From RGIG1995 sp045587445 (GTDB taxonomy: Bacteria; Bacillota; Clostridia; Oscillospirales; CAG-272), in contig JAZNCH010000023.1 in NCBI GenBank assembly GCA_045587445.1, positions 1 to 49,122 of the forward strand: a stretch of DNA of 49,122 nt, in the 5' to 3' direction. This document shows, piece by piece, positions 7,237 through 16,498 of the stretch (the first letter of the stretch is position 1; each line of letters starts with the position of its first letter). The notes beneath the pieces are model-generated. The model was not told the DNA's origin. It made no database searches and saw only the letters and a program-made list of their open reading frames with translations. A program made the translations under genes and the position numbers.

Positions 7237-7965
7237 ATGCAAAAAAATGAAATGGACAAAAGTGGACTTATAATCATAAAAATATGTATTTTCTCGATAG
7301 TATTATCATTAACTGCACTTCTTCTGTGTGGGATATTCAATTATTTCAACACAAATTCTTCTAACCAAACTATAGGGACTTTTCCGCGTACCGTGATAAT
7401 AGACGCGGGACACGGCGGCGAAGACGGAGGGGCTTCTTCCGCAGACGGTACAAAGGAAAAAGATTTAAATCTTTCGGTTGCACTTAATCTCGGAAAGCTT
7501 CTTGAGAGCGATGGATATTCGGTTATATACACACGCTTTGATGATTCGATGTTGTATACAACGTCGGAAGGGAGCAAAAAAATGCAAGACCTAAAAAACC
7601 GACTGAATATAGCAAGAGAAAACGAAGAAGCGATTTTTATAAGTATCCATATGAATAAATTTTCTCAGGAAAAATATTCCGGACTTCAGGTTTTTTATTC
7701 AACCAACAATAAGATAAGCGAAGAGCTTGCAAAAATAATACAAAGAAACACCCATAAATTTCAACAAACAGAAAACAATCGCGAAATAAAATCTGCCGGT
7801 TCAAATATTTATCTGTTACATAATATTAACAATCCTGCTGTTTTAGTTGAATGTGGTTTTTTGTCAAATCAAGAAGAGTGTAAACGACTGAAGGACGAAA
7901 CTTACAGAAAAGAAATTGCTTTGGTAATTTATTCATCTGTTATTGAATTTTTTGAAAATATATGA
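7237..7965 (+). CDS. cwlD: CwlD-like N-acetylmuramoyl-L-alanine amidase
   Basis: A 242-residue zinc amidase (Amidase_3 fold) with an N-terminal membrane anchor at about residues 11-33. The catalytic zinc ligands are visible: His in VIIDAGHGGEDGGA near 58, Glu in KEKDLNLS near 73, His in FISIHMNKF near 134 and the catalytic Glu in VLVECGFLSN near 207. Size and layout match CwlD, which strips peptide from muramic acid so that spore-cortex muramic lactam can form. I chose ATG 7237 because AGGTGA lies 7 bases upstream; the earlier in-frame ATG at 7213 lies inside a hairpin and has no ribosome-binding site. The gene is followed within 45 bases by radA, whose promoter lies in the end of cwlD. A vegetative amidase role cannot be excluded. 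Confidence 0.82.
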   Translation: MQKNEMDKSGLIIIKICIFSIVLSLTALLLCGIFNYFNTNSSNQTIGTFPRTVIIDAGHGGEDGGASSADGTKEKDLNLSVALNLGKLLESDGYSVIYTRFDDSMLYTTSEGSKKMQDLKNRLNIARENEEAIFISIHMNKFSQEKYSGLQVFYSTNNKISEELAKIIQRNTHKFQQTENNREIKSAGSNIYLLHNINNPAVLVECGFLSNQEECKRLKDETYRKEIALVIYSSVIEFFENI

Positions 7966-7971
7966 TACAAT
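7943..7971 (+). promoter_or_regulatory. Promoter of radA inside the end of cwlD
   Basis: TTGAAT at 7943-7948, 17-base spacer, TACAAT at 7966-7971 with an extended -10 TG one base before it. Confidence 0.55.
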
Positions 7972-8008
7972 ATAAATGCTAATTTAGTATCGAAAAGGAC
8001 GTATGAAT

Positions 8009-9370
8009 ATGGCAAAAAAAAGCGTATATATATGCTCGGAATGCGGTTACAAATCATCAAAGTGGATAGGCCAATGCTCTCTTTGTAAATCGTGGGATAC
8101 TATGGAGGAGCAAGAATTTATTCCTGAGACAAAAGTCTCTTCCAAACTTATTCCAAACGATTATAACAATAAAGCTGAAAAAGTATCTGACTTAGAACTC
8201 CCTAATTACATGAGGAGCGAAACCGGTATGAATGAACTTGACAGAGTTCTTGGCGGAGGTCTTGTTCATGGTTCTGTTGTGTTGCTTTCTGGCGAACCGG
8301 GAATAGGAAAATCAACGCTTCTCTTGCAGATCTCATCCGCTTTGGGGCAAAACAAAAAAGTATTATATGTATCGGGAGAAGAATCGAGAGGTCAGCTTAA
8401 ATTAAGAGCTGAAAGACTTAAAGTGTCTTCCGGGAATCTATATATATTAACAGAAACGGATATTGATAAAATAATAAACGAGGCAAAAAGAATTAACCCG
8501 GAGATACTTATCGTAGACTCTGTGCAGACAGTATATGACGGAAGATTTCCCTCTGCCCCAGGTAGTATAACACAAGTGAGAGAGTGTGCTATGCGCTTTA
8601 TTTCCGTAGCGAAAAACGAGGGCATATCAGTATTTCTTGTTGGACACGTAAACAAAGAAGGCGGCATAGCGGGACCAAAGGTTCTTGAACATATAGTTGA
8701 TACCGTTCTCTACTTTGAGGGCGAAAGAAGACAGGTGTACAGAATTGTTAGAGCTGTAAAAAACAGATTTGGTTCAACAGATGAAATTGGTGTTTTTGAA
8801 ATGACGGGTGAGGGGCTTACAGAAGTCCAAAATCCCTCAGGAGCTCTTATAGCGGGCAGACCGCAAAACGTATCGGGAAACTGCGCGGTATGCGTTATGG
8901 AAGGAACAAGACCTCTTATTGCGGAGATACAGGCTCTTGCAACAAAATCGGTTTTCCCTGCCCCTAAAAGAACGATTAATGGATTTGACTACAATAGGAT
9001 TTATCTTCTTCTTGCTGTTCTGGAAAAGCGGTTGGGTCTCAAATTTTCTATAAATGATGTATATATGAATGTTATAGGCGGTATTAAGTTAGTAGAACCC
9101 GCAGCCGACCTTGGAGCAGCTTTATCACTTATATCAAGCATAAAAGATATTCCTCTTCCCGACGACCTTATAGCAGTTGGTGAAATTGGACTATCCGGTG
9201 AATGTCGAGCTATCCCCGCAATCGAGCCAAGAATAAACGAAGCGGCTCGAATTGGTTTCACCAAAATAATGATTCCCCACAGAAATGCAGTTAATAAAAA
9301 AATTAAAAATTCAGGCATAGAAATTATCCCTGTAAAGAGTATATTTGACGCATTAAAAATCTTGAACTGA
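8009..9370 (+). CDS. radA: DNA repair protein RadA/Sms
   Basis: A 453-residue RadA. In order: an N-terminal four-cysteine zinc finger (Cys9, 12, 23, 26), a RecA-like ATPase core with Walker A GEPGIGKST at 95-103, the RadA signature KNRFGS near 250, and a C-terminal Lon-protease-like domain in which VIGGIKLVEPAADLGAAL and GEIGLSGECRAIP are recognisable. RadA is a DnaB-like helicase that drives branch migration in recombination and repair. The ATG at 8009 has AGGA 9 bases upstream; the ATG at 8003 would leave only 3 bases, so the shorter start is preferred. A terminator follows the gene. Confidence 0.96.
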   Translation: MAKKSVYICSECGYKSSKWIGQCSLCKSWDTMEEQEFIPETKVSSKLIPNDYNNKAEKVSDLELPNYMRSETGMNELDRVLGGGLVHGSVVLLSGEPGIGKSTLLLQISSALGQNKKVLYVSGEESRGQLKLRAERLKVSSGNLYILTETDIDKIINEAKRINPEILIVDSVQTVYDGRFPSAPGSITQVRECAMRFISVAKNEGISVFLVGHVNKEGGIAGPKVLEHIVDTVLYFEGERRQVYRIVRAVKNRFGSTDEIGVFEMTGEGLTEVQNPSGALIAGRPQNVSGNCAVCVMEGTRPLIAEIQALATKSVFPAPKRTINGFDYNRIYLLLAVLEKRLGLKFSINDVYMNVIGGIKLVEPAADLGAALSLISSIKDIPLPDDLIAVGEIGLSGECRAIPAIEPRINEAARIGFTKIMIPHRNAVNKKIKNSGIEIIPVKSIFDALKILN

Positions 9371-9376
9371 ATTATT

Positions 9377-9420
9377 AAAAGGCGTATTTTGCGAAAATAA
9401 CGCAATATGCGCTTTTTTAT
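9377..9420 (+). terminator. Intrinsic terminator after radA
   Basis: GCGTATTTTGCG pairs imperfectly with CGCAATATGCGC around an AAAATAA loop, followed by TTTTTTATTTTG. Confidence 0.8.
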
Positions 9421-9453
9421 TTTGTAAAAAAATTATGATTGGGTATATATTAC

Positions 9454-9481
9454 TTGATTTTTAAAATATATATAGTATAAT
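9454..9481 (+). promoter_or_regulatory. Sigma-A promoter of the secA operon
   Basis: TTGATT at 9454-9459, 16-base spacer, TATAAT at 9476-9481; a second overlapping TATAAT follows at 9481-9486. Confidence 0.55.
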
Positions 9482-9523
9482 ATAATAGTATTATTATATG
9501 CTTTGGAAAGAGGATTCATAGAA

Positions 9524-12271
9524 ATGGGACTATTTAACAAAATATTTGGAACATACAGCGATAGACAAATCAAAAAGATTATGCCTATAGTTGATGAAAT
9601 AGATGCATTGGCGGAAAAATATGCCAAGATGACTGATGAAGAATTAAAGTCATGTACACCGATACTAAAAGAACGTCTTGCAAATGGAGAAACTCTTGAT
9701 GATATTTTGCCCGACGCCTTTGCTTTAGTCAGAGAAGCAGATGACAGGGTACTTGGAAAGCGTCCATTTAAAGTTCAGCTTATGGGCGGTATAATTCTTC
9801 ATCAAGGCAGAATTGCCGAAATGAAAACCGGTGAAGGCAAAACACTTGTGGCTACCCTTCCCGCTTATCTTAATGCCTTGTCTGGCAAAGGCGTTCACGT
9901 TGTTACTGTAAACGAATACCTTGCTCGTTTGGGGGCAGAAGAAATGGGGCGTGTATACGGATTCCTTGGTTTAACAACCGGACTTATTGTTCATGACCAA
10001 ACTAAAGCAGAAAAACAAAAGGCGTATATTTGTGATATAACCTACGGAACAAATAACGAGTTTGGCTTCGATTATTTGCGTGATAATATGGTTATTTACA
10101 AGGAACATATGGGCCAGAGAGGTCATAACTTTGCAATTGTGGACGAGGTAGACTCAATTCTAATAGACGAAGCAAGAACACCTCTTATTATATCGGGTGA
10201 AGGTGAAAAATCAACCGATATGTATGACAGAGCTAATAAGCTTGTAAAAGGTATGCGCGAATTTCGCATAAAAGAAATTGACCAAAAAGAAAGCACCGAT
10301 GACGTTGATGCTGATTATATCGTTGACGAAAAAGCGCGAACAACTATCCTAACTGCCGCAGGTGTAGAAAAAGCCGAAAAGTTTTTTGAAATAGAAAATC
10401 TTTCAGATCCCGAAAACTCTGAACTTGCCCACTATATTAACCAAGCTATAAAAGCTCACGGTGTTATGAAACGTGATGTTGATTATGTATTGAAAGATGG
10501 ACAAGTTATTATTGTTGATACTTTTACGGGTAGACTTATGCACGGAAGGAGATACTCGGATGGATTGCATCAGGCTATAGAAGCAAAAGAGCACGTTCAG
10601 GTTCAAAAAGAAAATAACACGCTCGCTACTATTACATTCCAGAACTACTTCCGACTTTATAACAAACTTTCGGGAATGACAGGTACTGCTCAAACAGAAG
10701 AAAACGAGTTTCGCGAAATATACAGCTTAGATGTTGTGGTCATCCCTACAAATAAACCTATGATAAGAAAAGACCACAATGACGTAATTTACAAAAACAC
10801 AAAAGGTAAATATGACGCTATTGTAAAGCAGATAATTGAATGCCACAAAAAAGGACAGCCTGTTCTTGTAGGTACAGTTTCAGTTGATAAGTCAGAAGAG
10901 CTTTCAAGAAGACTTAAGCGCGAAGGTATAGAACACACGGTTCTCAATGCAAAATACCACGAAAAAGAAGCTGAAATCGTAGCTGATGCAGGAAGGATAG
11001 GCAAAGTAACCATTTCAACCAACATGGCGGGACGTGGTACTGATATTATGCTTGGTGGTAACCCCGAATTCCTTGCTAAACAAGAGATGTATAAAATGGG
11101 ATATGACGAAGAAACTGTCGGATTAGCCGTAGGTTCTTCCCTTTCCGTATCTCAGGAAGTTCTGGATGCAAGAAACGTATTTAAATCACTTTATGAAAAA
11201 CACAAAGCGGAAATAGCACCACTTGCAAAGCAAGTGTGTGACGCAGGCGGCTTATTTATAATCGGTACAGAAAGACACGAAAGCAGACGAATTGATAACC
11301 AACTTAGAGGTCGTTCCGGTCGTCAAGGCGACCCTGGCGAATCACGCTTCTTCATTTCATTCGAAGATGATTTAATGCGGCTTTTTGGAAGCGACAGAAT
11401 TCTGGGTATGGTTGACAGGCTTGGGCTTGAAGAAGATCAACCGATAGATGTAAAAATTGTATCCGACTCAATAGAATCTGCTCAAAAAAGACTTGAAGAC
11501 CAGAATTTTGCACGCCGTAAAACCGTTTTGAATTACGATGACGTGATGAATCAACAACGTACTGTAATTTATAAACAGCGTGCTATGGTGCTTGATGGTC
11601 TTGACATAAAAGAAAAAATAAGATATATGATTTCATCTACCATTACCAATGCTGTAAACTCATTTGTGCGCGGAGATAATCCCGACGAATGGAAGATCGA
11701 AGAATTAAAAAAGTACTTCTATGGCACGCTTTGTCATGCAGATGATTTTACAACTGATAAAGAAAATGAGATTTCTGCTGATTCTATTGCTGAACTGCTT
11801 GAACAAAGGGCAGACGAATTATATGCTCAGAAAGAAGAGTTGTTTGGTGCAGACCAAATGAGAGAGGTTGAACGAGTTATACTGCTCAAGGCTGTTGATA
11901 TGCATTGGATGAACCACATCGATGCTATGGACGACCTAAAAGGAAGCGTTGGTCTTCATGCTTATGCGCAAAGGGATCCGCTTAAGGAATATCAAATTCA
12001 GGGCGGAGATATGTTTGACGAGATGAACAACGCAATATGCGAAGATACAGCACGCGGAATCCTCTCAGTAGTTCCGAGAGTTCGCGAAATTAAGCGTGAA
12101 GCAGTTGCAAAAGTAACAAACACAGGTTTTGTAGGTTCAAGCGGCGAACAGACGGTTAAGAAGCCGATAAAAAAAGGAGAAAAAGTTGGTAGAAACGAGC
12201 CATGCCCATGCGGAAGTGGAAAAAAATATAAAAAGTGTTGCGGCGCAAACGAAAATAATAATGCAGAGTAA
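9524..12271 (+). CDS. secA: Preprotein translocase ATPase SecA
   Basis: A 915-residue SecA, full length. Walker A (TGEGKT) is at residues 102-107, the DEVD box at 207-210, the second nucleotide-binding fold carries TNMAGRGTDI, and GTERHESRRIDNQLRGRSGRQGD-type motif VI residues are present. The C-terminal zinc-binding tail CPCGSGKKYKKCC binds SecB or ribosomes. SecA pushes unfolded preproteins through SecYEG at the membrane. The ATG at 9524 has AAAGAGGA about 10 bases upstream; an upstream in-frame TTG at 9503 lies before the ribosome-binding site and is rejected. It is the first gene of a likely operon with unknown membrane proteins, the next starting 15 bases later. Confidence 0.97.
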   Translation: MGLFNKIFGTYSDRQIKKIMPIVDEIDALAEKYAKMTDEELKSCTPILKERLANGETLDDILPDAFALVREADDRVLGKRPFKVQLMGGIILHQGRIAEMKTGEGKTLVATLPAYLNALSGKGVHVVTVNEYLARLGAEEMGRVYGFLGLTTGLIVHDQTKAEKQKAYICDITYGTNNEFGFDYLRDNMVIYKEHMGQRGHNFAIVDEVDSILIDEARTPLIISGEGEKSTDMYDRANKLVKGMREFRIKEIDQKESTDDVDADYIVDEKARTTILTAAGVEKAEKFFEIENLSDPENSELAHYINQAIKAHGVMKRDVDYVLKDGQVIIVDTFTGRLMHGRRYSDGLHQAIEAKEHVQVQKENNTLATITFQNYFRLYNKLSGMTGTAQTEENEFREIYSLDVVVIPTNKPMIRKDHNDVIYKNTKGKYDAIVKQIIECHKKGQPVLVGTVSVDKSEELSRRLKREGIEHTVLNAKYHEKEAEIVADAGRIGKVTISTNMAGRGTDIMLGGNPEFLAKQEMYKMGYDEETVGLAVGSSLSVSQEVLDARNVFKSLYEKHKAEIAPLAKQVCDAGGLFIIGTERHESRRIDNQLRGRSGRQGDPGESRFFISFEDDLMRLFGSDRILGMVDRLGLEEDQPIDVKIVSDSIESAQKRLEDQNFARRKTVLNYDDVMNQQRTVIYKQRAMVLDGLDIKEKIRYMISSTITNAVNSFVRGDNPDEWKIEELKKYFYGTLCHADDFTTDKENEISADSIAELLEQRADELYAQKEELFGADQMREVERVILLKAVDMHWMNHIDAMDDLKGSVGLHAYAQRDPLKEYQIQGGDMFDEMNNAICEDTARGILSVVPRVREIKREAVAKVTNTGFVGSSGEQTVKKPIKKGEKVGRNEPCPCGSGKKYKKCCGANENNNAE

Positions 12272-12286
12272 AAATAAGGTGATAAT

Positions 12287-12904
12287 ATGGGCTTTGGTCT
12301 TTTATTTATAGGATATTTGTTTTTCTTTAGTTTTCCTTATAAAGAAACACTTAATATCCCACCTGACTTATTGGGGTTTATTATATCATATATGGGAATA
12401 AGAACTCTTGCGGAATATGGTTGTGGCTGGGAAAACTTAAAAAGATATTTTTCGGTCATATTTCCGGCAAGCGTTTTTAACTTGATATTACAAATACTAA
12501 ATTTATCGGGTATTCTTTTGGATATGAGGGAATTTTGGGCATACGTATATGAAGCACTGATGATTGTTTACAACCTTTTATTGCTTGTTGCCATTCATAA
12601 CATAGCAAAAGATACAGAGGTTAAATCAATACAAGCAAAAGCAAAAAGAAATACTGTTTTGATGCTTATTTATTATACCGTTATGCTTATAGTCTCTCTT
12701 CCTGTGCCTCAAATTAAAAATATATACGGACACCTTGAAGTGAATTATTCATTCACGTTAGTTTTGTTTATATTTAATTATCTTTGGCATTTCTTGAATC
12801 TCGCTTTGGTTTTCTCGTGTTATATGTGGATTTGTAAAGAAGGCGACGAAGAAATGCCCGAAAAAGAACATATTTTATTCACAAAAAAACATAAGGAGGA
12901 ATAA
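12287..12904 (+). CDS. Membrane protein with PPDLLG motif, unknown family (205 residues)
   Basis: Not recognised. The ATG lies 15 bases after secA with AAGGTGA upstream. About five hydrophobic segments are visible (near 2-16, 26-42, 58-74, 85-104, 120-138, 155-178). The first segment is followed by NIPPDLLGF at 23-31 and then a hydrophobic helix. A very similar block opens the next gene and recurs in its middle. The C-terminus is charged (KEGDEEMPEKEH) and probably cytoplasmic. The gene overlaps nothing but is separated from the next one by only 2 bases, so they are probably made together and may form a complex. See the finding on the shared repeat. Confidence 0.7.
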   Translation: MGFGLLFIGYLFFFSFPYKETLNIPPDLLGFIISYMGIRTLAEYGCGWENLKRYFSVIFPASVFNLILQILNLSGILLDMREFWAYVYEALMIVYNLLLLVAIHNIAKDTEVKSIQAKAKRNTVLMLIYYTVMLIVSLPVPQIKNIYGHLEVNYSFTLVLFIFNYLWHFLNLALVFSCYMWICKEGDEEMPEKEHILFTKKHKEE

Positions 12905-12906
12905 TT

Positions 12907-14223
12907 TTGGGTATTTCATTTTTGATTGCCGGATTTGTGTTTTTCTTTTTACCAAATCTTAGTATAATCGATATACTTCCCGACTTTTTAGGGTGCATAT
13001 TGATTATTGTGGGACTAAACAAATTAGCTGATTTAACACCGGGATTATATGATGCCAAAAACGCGTTTATAAAAGTATTATATATCCATATATCAAAATT
13101 CTTTCTTATGTTTACTGTTCCCTTTTTTAGTAACCAAAATGGAGGAGAAGGCTATGTACTCATTTTTTCGTTTACCTTTGCCATATTGGATTTTCTGTAT
13201 ACCCTTCCCGCATTTAAAACGCTTTTGAACGGATTTGTTTACTTAGGGGACAGAACCAATGCATCTGTTTTGTTTAAAAATCAAAACGAATTTTCAACTT
13301 TGACTTCAGCATTTATAGTAATTAAGGCAACTCTTGCGTTTTTGCCTGACTTATCATTTGTTTCTAATCCCGATAGCTCAAGTGTAGTTTTATTAACAGG
13401 CGGTTTTTATATTTCCAATTATAAAACGTTGCTTGTAGGAGCAAATTTTTTGATAACGGGAGTCCTTGGAATTTTATGGCTTTTTTTTGCAGTCAGATAT
13501 TTTAACGGAATTAAAAATGATAAAACTTTAATTAATGCACTTGTAAATAGGTACAAAACAGAAATTCTCCCACAAGAAGGTCTGTTTATACGAAGGTCAA
13601 TCAAACTTGCATTTACGTTTTTGATGATTGGCGGAATACTTATGACCGATTATCTTATAGACCTTGTAAACGTTATCCCTGATTTTTTGGGAGCTCTATT
13701 TTTTGTATTTGCGTCGATCGTTTTGAAAAAGTACAATAATACTAAACCTCTTTTGATACTATCTTACGTTTTTCTTATTGCATCTATTGTCTCATGGACC
13801 ATTCTATGTGTGTTTGCAGTAAAATTCCCATCTGTAAATATATGGACTAATATTGAGGCTTACAATTTTTACGTTTACGTAGTTATTTTAAATACGGTAA
13901 AAAACGTTGCTCAAATATTATTTGTCTATATCTTGTTTAATTCTTTAAAATATATCATAAACAATCACACCGGCTCGTGTGTAAATGAGCTACACGCCAT
14001 TTCAGTAGTAAGAAAAAAACAACAAGACGAGTTAAAAAAGAAAAATATAATAATATTTTTGTTGGGGTTAATTAGTTGCATTTCAAGTATAATACGAGCA
14101 TTTACTTTGTTTAATTATCCATCTTTTGGAGTCATAGATTTTGCGATAAGTCTAATCTGTGCAGTTTATCTTATAATTTTTTTAACAAACATCAACGATG
14201 CAGTTGAATATAGGTATTTATAA
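12907..14223 (+). CDS. Membrane protein with two PDFLG repeats, unknown family (438 residues)
   Basis: Not recognised. The start is TTG at 12907, with AAGGAGG about 7 bases upstream; no ATG fits as well. It has roughly ten to twelve hydrophobic segments. DILPDFLGC at 22-30 and NVIPDFLGA at 255-263 each follow one hydrophobic helix and precede another, spaced about 232 residues apart. That is close to the length of the 205-residue upstream protein, which has NIPPDLLGF at the same place, so this protein looks like two such units fused. The stop TAA overlaps the ATG of the MATE gene (TAATG), indicating translational coupling. Long clusters of aromatic residues and scarce charged residues fit an integral membrane protein. 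Function unknown. Confidence 0.72.
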   Translation: MGISFLIAGFVFFFLPNLSIIDILPDFLGCILIIVGLNKLADLTPGLYDAKNAFIKVLYIHISKFFLMFTVPFFSNQNGGEGYVLIFSFTFAILDFLYTLPAFKTLLNGFVYLGDRTNASVLFKNQNEFSTLTSAFIVIKATLAFLPDLSFVSNPDSSSVVLLTGGFYISNYKTLLVGANFLITGVLGILWLFFAVRYFNGIKNDKTLINALVNRYKTEILPQEGLFIRRSIKLAFTFLMIGGILMTDYLIDLVNVIPDFLGALFFVFASIVLKKYNNTKPLLILSYVFLIASIVSWTILCVFAVKFPSVNIWTNIEAYNFYVYVVILNTVKNVAQILFVYILFNSLKYIINNHTGSCVNELHAISVVRKKQQDELKKKNIIIFLLGLISCISSIIRAFTLFNYPSFGVIDFAISLICAVYLIIFLTNINDAVEYRYL

Positions 14224-15587
14224 TGGCTAAAAAGAACACATCAATTGATATGCTGAATGGACCGATACTTTCAAGTGTCATAAAATACACCATTCCGATT
14301 TTTTTAACAAGTATTATACAGTTGCTTTTTAACGCAACTGACCTTGTAGTTGTTGGACAGTTTTGCGGTAGTTTGTCTGTTAGTGCCGTAGGGGTAACAG
14401 GTTCGATTACATCACTCATAATTAATTTATTTTTAGGACTGTCTGTTGGGGCAGGTGTTGCTGTTGCACACGCAATTGGTTGCGACAATAAAGAAGCGGT
14501 AACCAAAACAGTTCACACAGCTATCCCCACTGCCCTCGTCAGCGGCGCATTTTTAACAGTTTTTGGTGTTTGCTTTTCAAAAACATTTCTTCAGCTCATG
14601 GGTACACCTGAAAATGTTTTAAATCTTGCGACTGTTTATATGCAGATATACTTTTGTGGTATAATGTTCAGTATGATATATAATTTTTGTGCATCAATTC
14701 TCAGAGCTGTCGGTGATACGAAATCGCCTCTGATATTTTTGAGTATCGGCGGATTTATCAACGTTATGCTGAATATTGTGTTTGTAACGGTGTTTGATAT
14801 GAATGTTGCGGGCGTCGCTCTTGCGACTATTATAGCGCAAGCATTTTCGGCCTTGATGGTTGTAATAACGCTTTGCAAAAGAACAGATGACTGTAGGTTG
14901 GTTTTGAAAGAAATACGTTTTTACAAGGACGAATTGTTGCGAATTATAAAAATTGGACTGCCTGCGGGAATACAAGGGGCGTTATTCTCTATTTCCAATG
15001 TTTTGATTCAGTCTTCGGTAAATTCATTTGGCGACGTTTTTATAGCCGGAAATTCTGCTGCGGCTAATTTAGAGAGTTTTGTGTATGCATTATTAGCATC
15101 ATTCCAGCAATCCGCTGTTAATTTTATTGGTCAAAACACGGGTGCCAGAAAATTCAAAAGAATTAAAAAGATATTTTGGACTTGCACAATTTCAGTTTCT
15201 GTGTCAGGATTTATTTTAGGAAGTTTGTTTTACATTTTTGGAAGACAGCTTTTAAGCATTTATATAACCGATTCCAAACTTGCTATAGAGTATGGTCTAT
15301 TGCGTTTGTCATTTATATGTCTTCCCTATTTTCTTTGCGGGTTAGTAGAAGTAACTACGGGAGCCTTACGTGGTCTGGGCTCTTCGCTTGCTCCTATGGT
15401 TATTTCGATTTTAGGTATTTGTGGTATACGATTAATATGGATTTATTCAATATTTGGAATTGAAAGATTCCACACACCGCAATGTCTGTTTCTTTCATAT
15501 TCAATATCTTGGGTAATTACATTCGGTCTACAGCTTGCAGCTTTCTTGGTACTATACAAAAGATTAAGTCATTTTTCTAACGATTAG
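14223..15587 (+). CDS. MATE-family multidrug/toxin exporter
   Basis: A 454-residue transporter with about 12 membrane helices arranged as two repeats. The N-terminal MLNGPILSSVIKYTIPIFLTSIIQLLFNATDLVVVGQF block and the RAVGDTKSPLIFLSIGGFINVMLNI block near 160-185 are typical of MATE (NorM/DinF-like) exporters, which use a sodium or proton gradient to expel cationic compounds. The ATG overlaps the stop of the preceding membrane protein by one base. It stops at TAG, one of the few in the window. Substrate unknown. A second MATE gene lies at 21640. Confidence 0.92.
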   Translation: MAKKNTSIDMLNGPILSSVIKYTIPIFLTSIIQLLFNATDLVVVGQFCGSLSVSAVGVTGSITSLIINLFLGLSVGAGVAVAHAIGCDNKEAVTKTVHTAIPTALVSGAFLTVFGVCFSKTFLQLMGTPENVLNLATVYMQIYFCGIMFSMIYNFCASILRAVGDTKSPLIFLSIGGFINVMLNIVFVTVFDMNVAGVALATIIAQAFSALMVVITLCKRTDDCRLVLKEIRFYKDELLRIIKIGLPAGIQGALFSISNVLIQSSVNSFGDVFIAGNSAAANLESFVYALLASFQQSAVNFIGQNTGARKFKRIKKIFWTCTISVSVSGFILGSLFYIFGRQLLSIYITDSKLAIEYGLLRLSFICLPYFLCGLVEVTTGALRGLGSSLAPMVISILGICGIRLIWIYSIFGIERFHTPQCLFLSYSISWVITFGLQLAAFLVLYKRLSHFSND

Positions 15588-15596
15588 CGGTGCTTT

Positions 15597-16487
15597 ATGA
15601 TAAAAATTAACAAATCAAAATTTCAACTGATACTTTCAATGATGATTTTTGGAACGATTGGAATTTTTAGGAAATATATAGATATTCCATCGTCAGTTCT
15701 TGCAATGGCAAGAGGTTTTATTGGTATGTTTTTTCTATTGGGAGTCTTACTTTTAAATAGAAATAAACTATCATTTTCTGCATTGAAAACGAACTTTGTT
15801 TATTTATTGTTGTCGGGAGCGTTTATAGGATTTAACTGGATACTGCTTTTTGAATCTTACAATTATACGTCTGTAGCCGTAACAACTCTATGTTATTATA
15901 TGGCACCTGTAATTGTTATAATACTTTCCCCGCTAGTTCTAAAAGAGAGGCTTTCTTTGGCTAAGATTATCAGTGTTGTTGTAGCACTTGTGGGAATGAT
16001 TTTTGTTTCAGGTGTACTAAACAGTGGATTAGCTTCAATACAAGAGATGAAAGGAATATTCTTGGGGTTAGGAGCTGCATTGCTTTACGCGTGTGTTATT
16101 CTTTTGAATAAAAAAATCAAGAACATTTCACCATTTGATAAAACTATTTATCAGCTTGGAATTGCAGGAGGGGTACTACTTCCCTATACATATTTAACGG
16201 AAGAATTTTCTACAATTAAACTTGATGAAAAATCACTTTGTCTGCTCCTTGTTGTTGGAATAGTACACACAGGTATAACCTATTATCTATATTTTGGTTC
16301 ACTGTCTGGGCTTGATGCACAAACTGCTGCTTTGTACAGTTATATCGACCCTATATTTGCAATAATACTGTCGGCACTTTTGTTGAAGGAATCTATAGGT
16401 GTTTACGAGATGATTGGCACAGTGCTCATACTTGGTTCGACTATATTTAGCGAACTTTCTCCATCATTTATAAAAAAAAGAAAGTAG
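15597..16487 (+). CDS. EamA/DMT-family transporter
   Basis: A 296-residue protein with about ten membrane helices and the two-fold EamA repeat: FGTIGIFRKYI and VAVTTLCYYMAPVIVIILSPLVLKE in the first half, IYQLGIAGGVLLP and AALYSYIDPIFAIILSALLLKE in the second. The proline-containing ends of helices four and nine (APVIVI, DPIFAI) are the family hallmark. DMT carriers export amino acids, nucleobases or other metabolites across the inner membrane; the substrate cannot be read here. The start lies 9 bases after the MATE stop, with only a weak GCGGTG ribosome-binding site, so translation is probably coupled. It stops at TAG. Confidence 0.9.
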   Translation: MIKINKSKFQLILSMMIFGTIGIFRKYIDIPSSVLAMARGFIGMFFLLGVLLLNRNKLSFSALKTNFVYLLLSGAFIGFNWILLFESYNYTSVAVTTLCYYMAPVIVIILSPLVLKERLSLAKIISVVVALVGMIFVSGVLNSGLASIQEMKGIFLGLGAALLYACVILLNKKIKNISPFDKTIYQLGIAGGVLLPYTYLTEEFSTIKLDEKSLCLLLVVGIVHTGITYYLYFGSLSGLDAQTAALYSYIDPIFAIILSALLLKESIGVYEMIGTVLILGSTIFSELSPSFIKKRK

Positions 16488-16498
16488 TATAATTAAAT

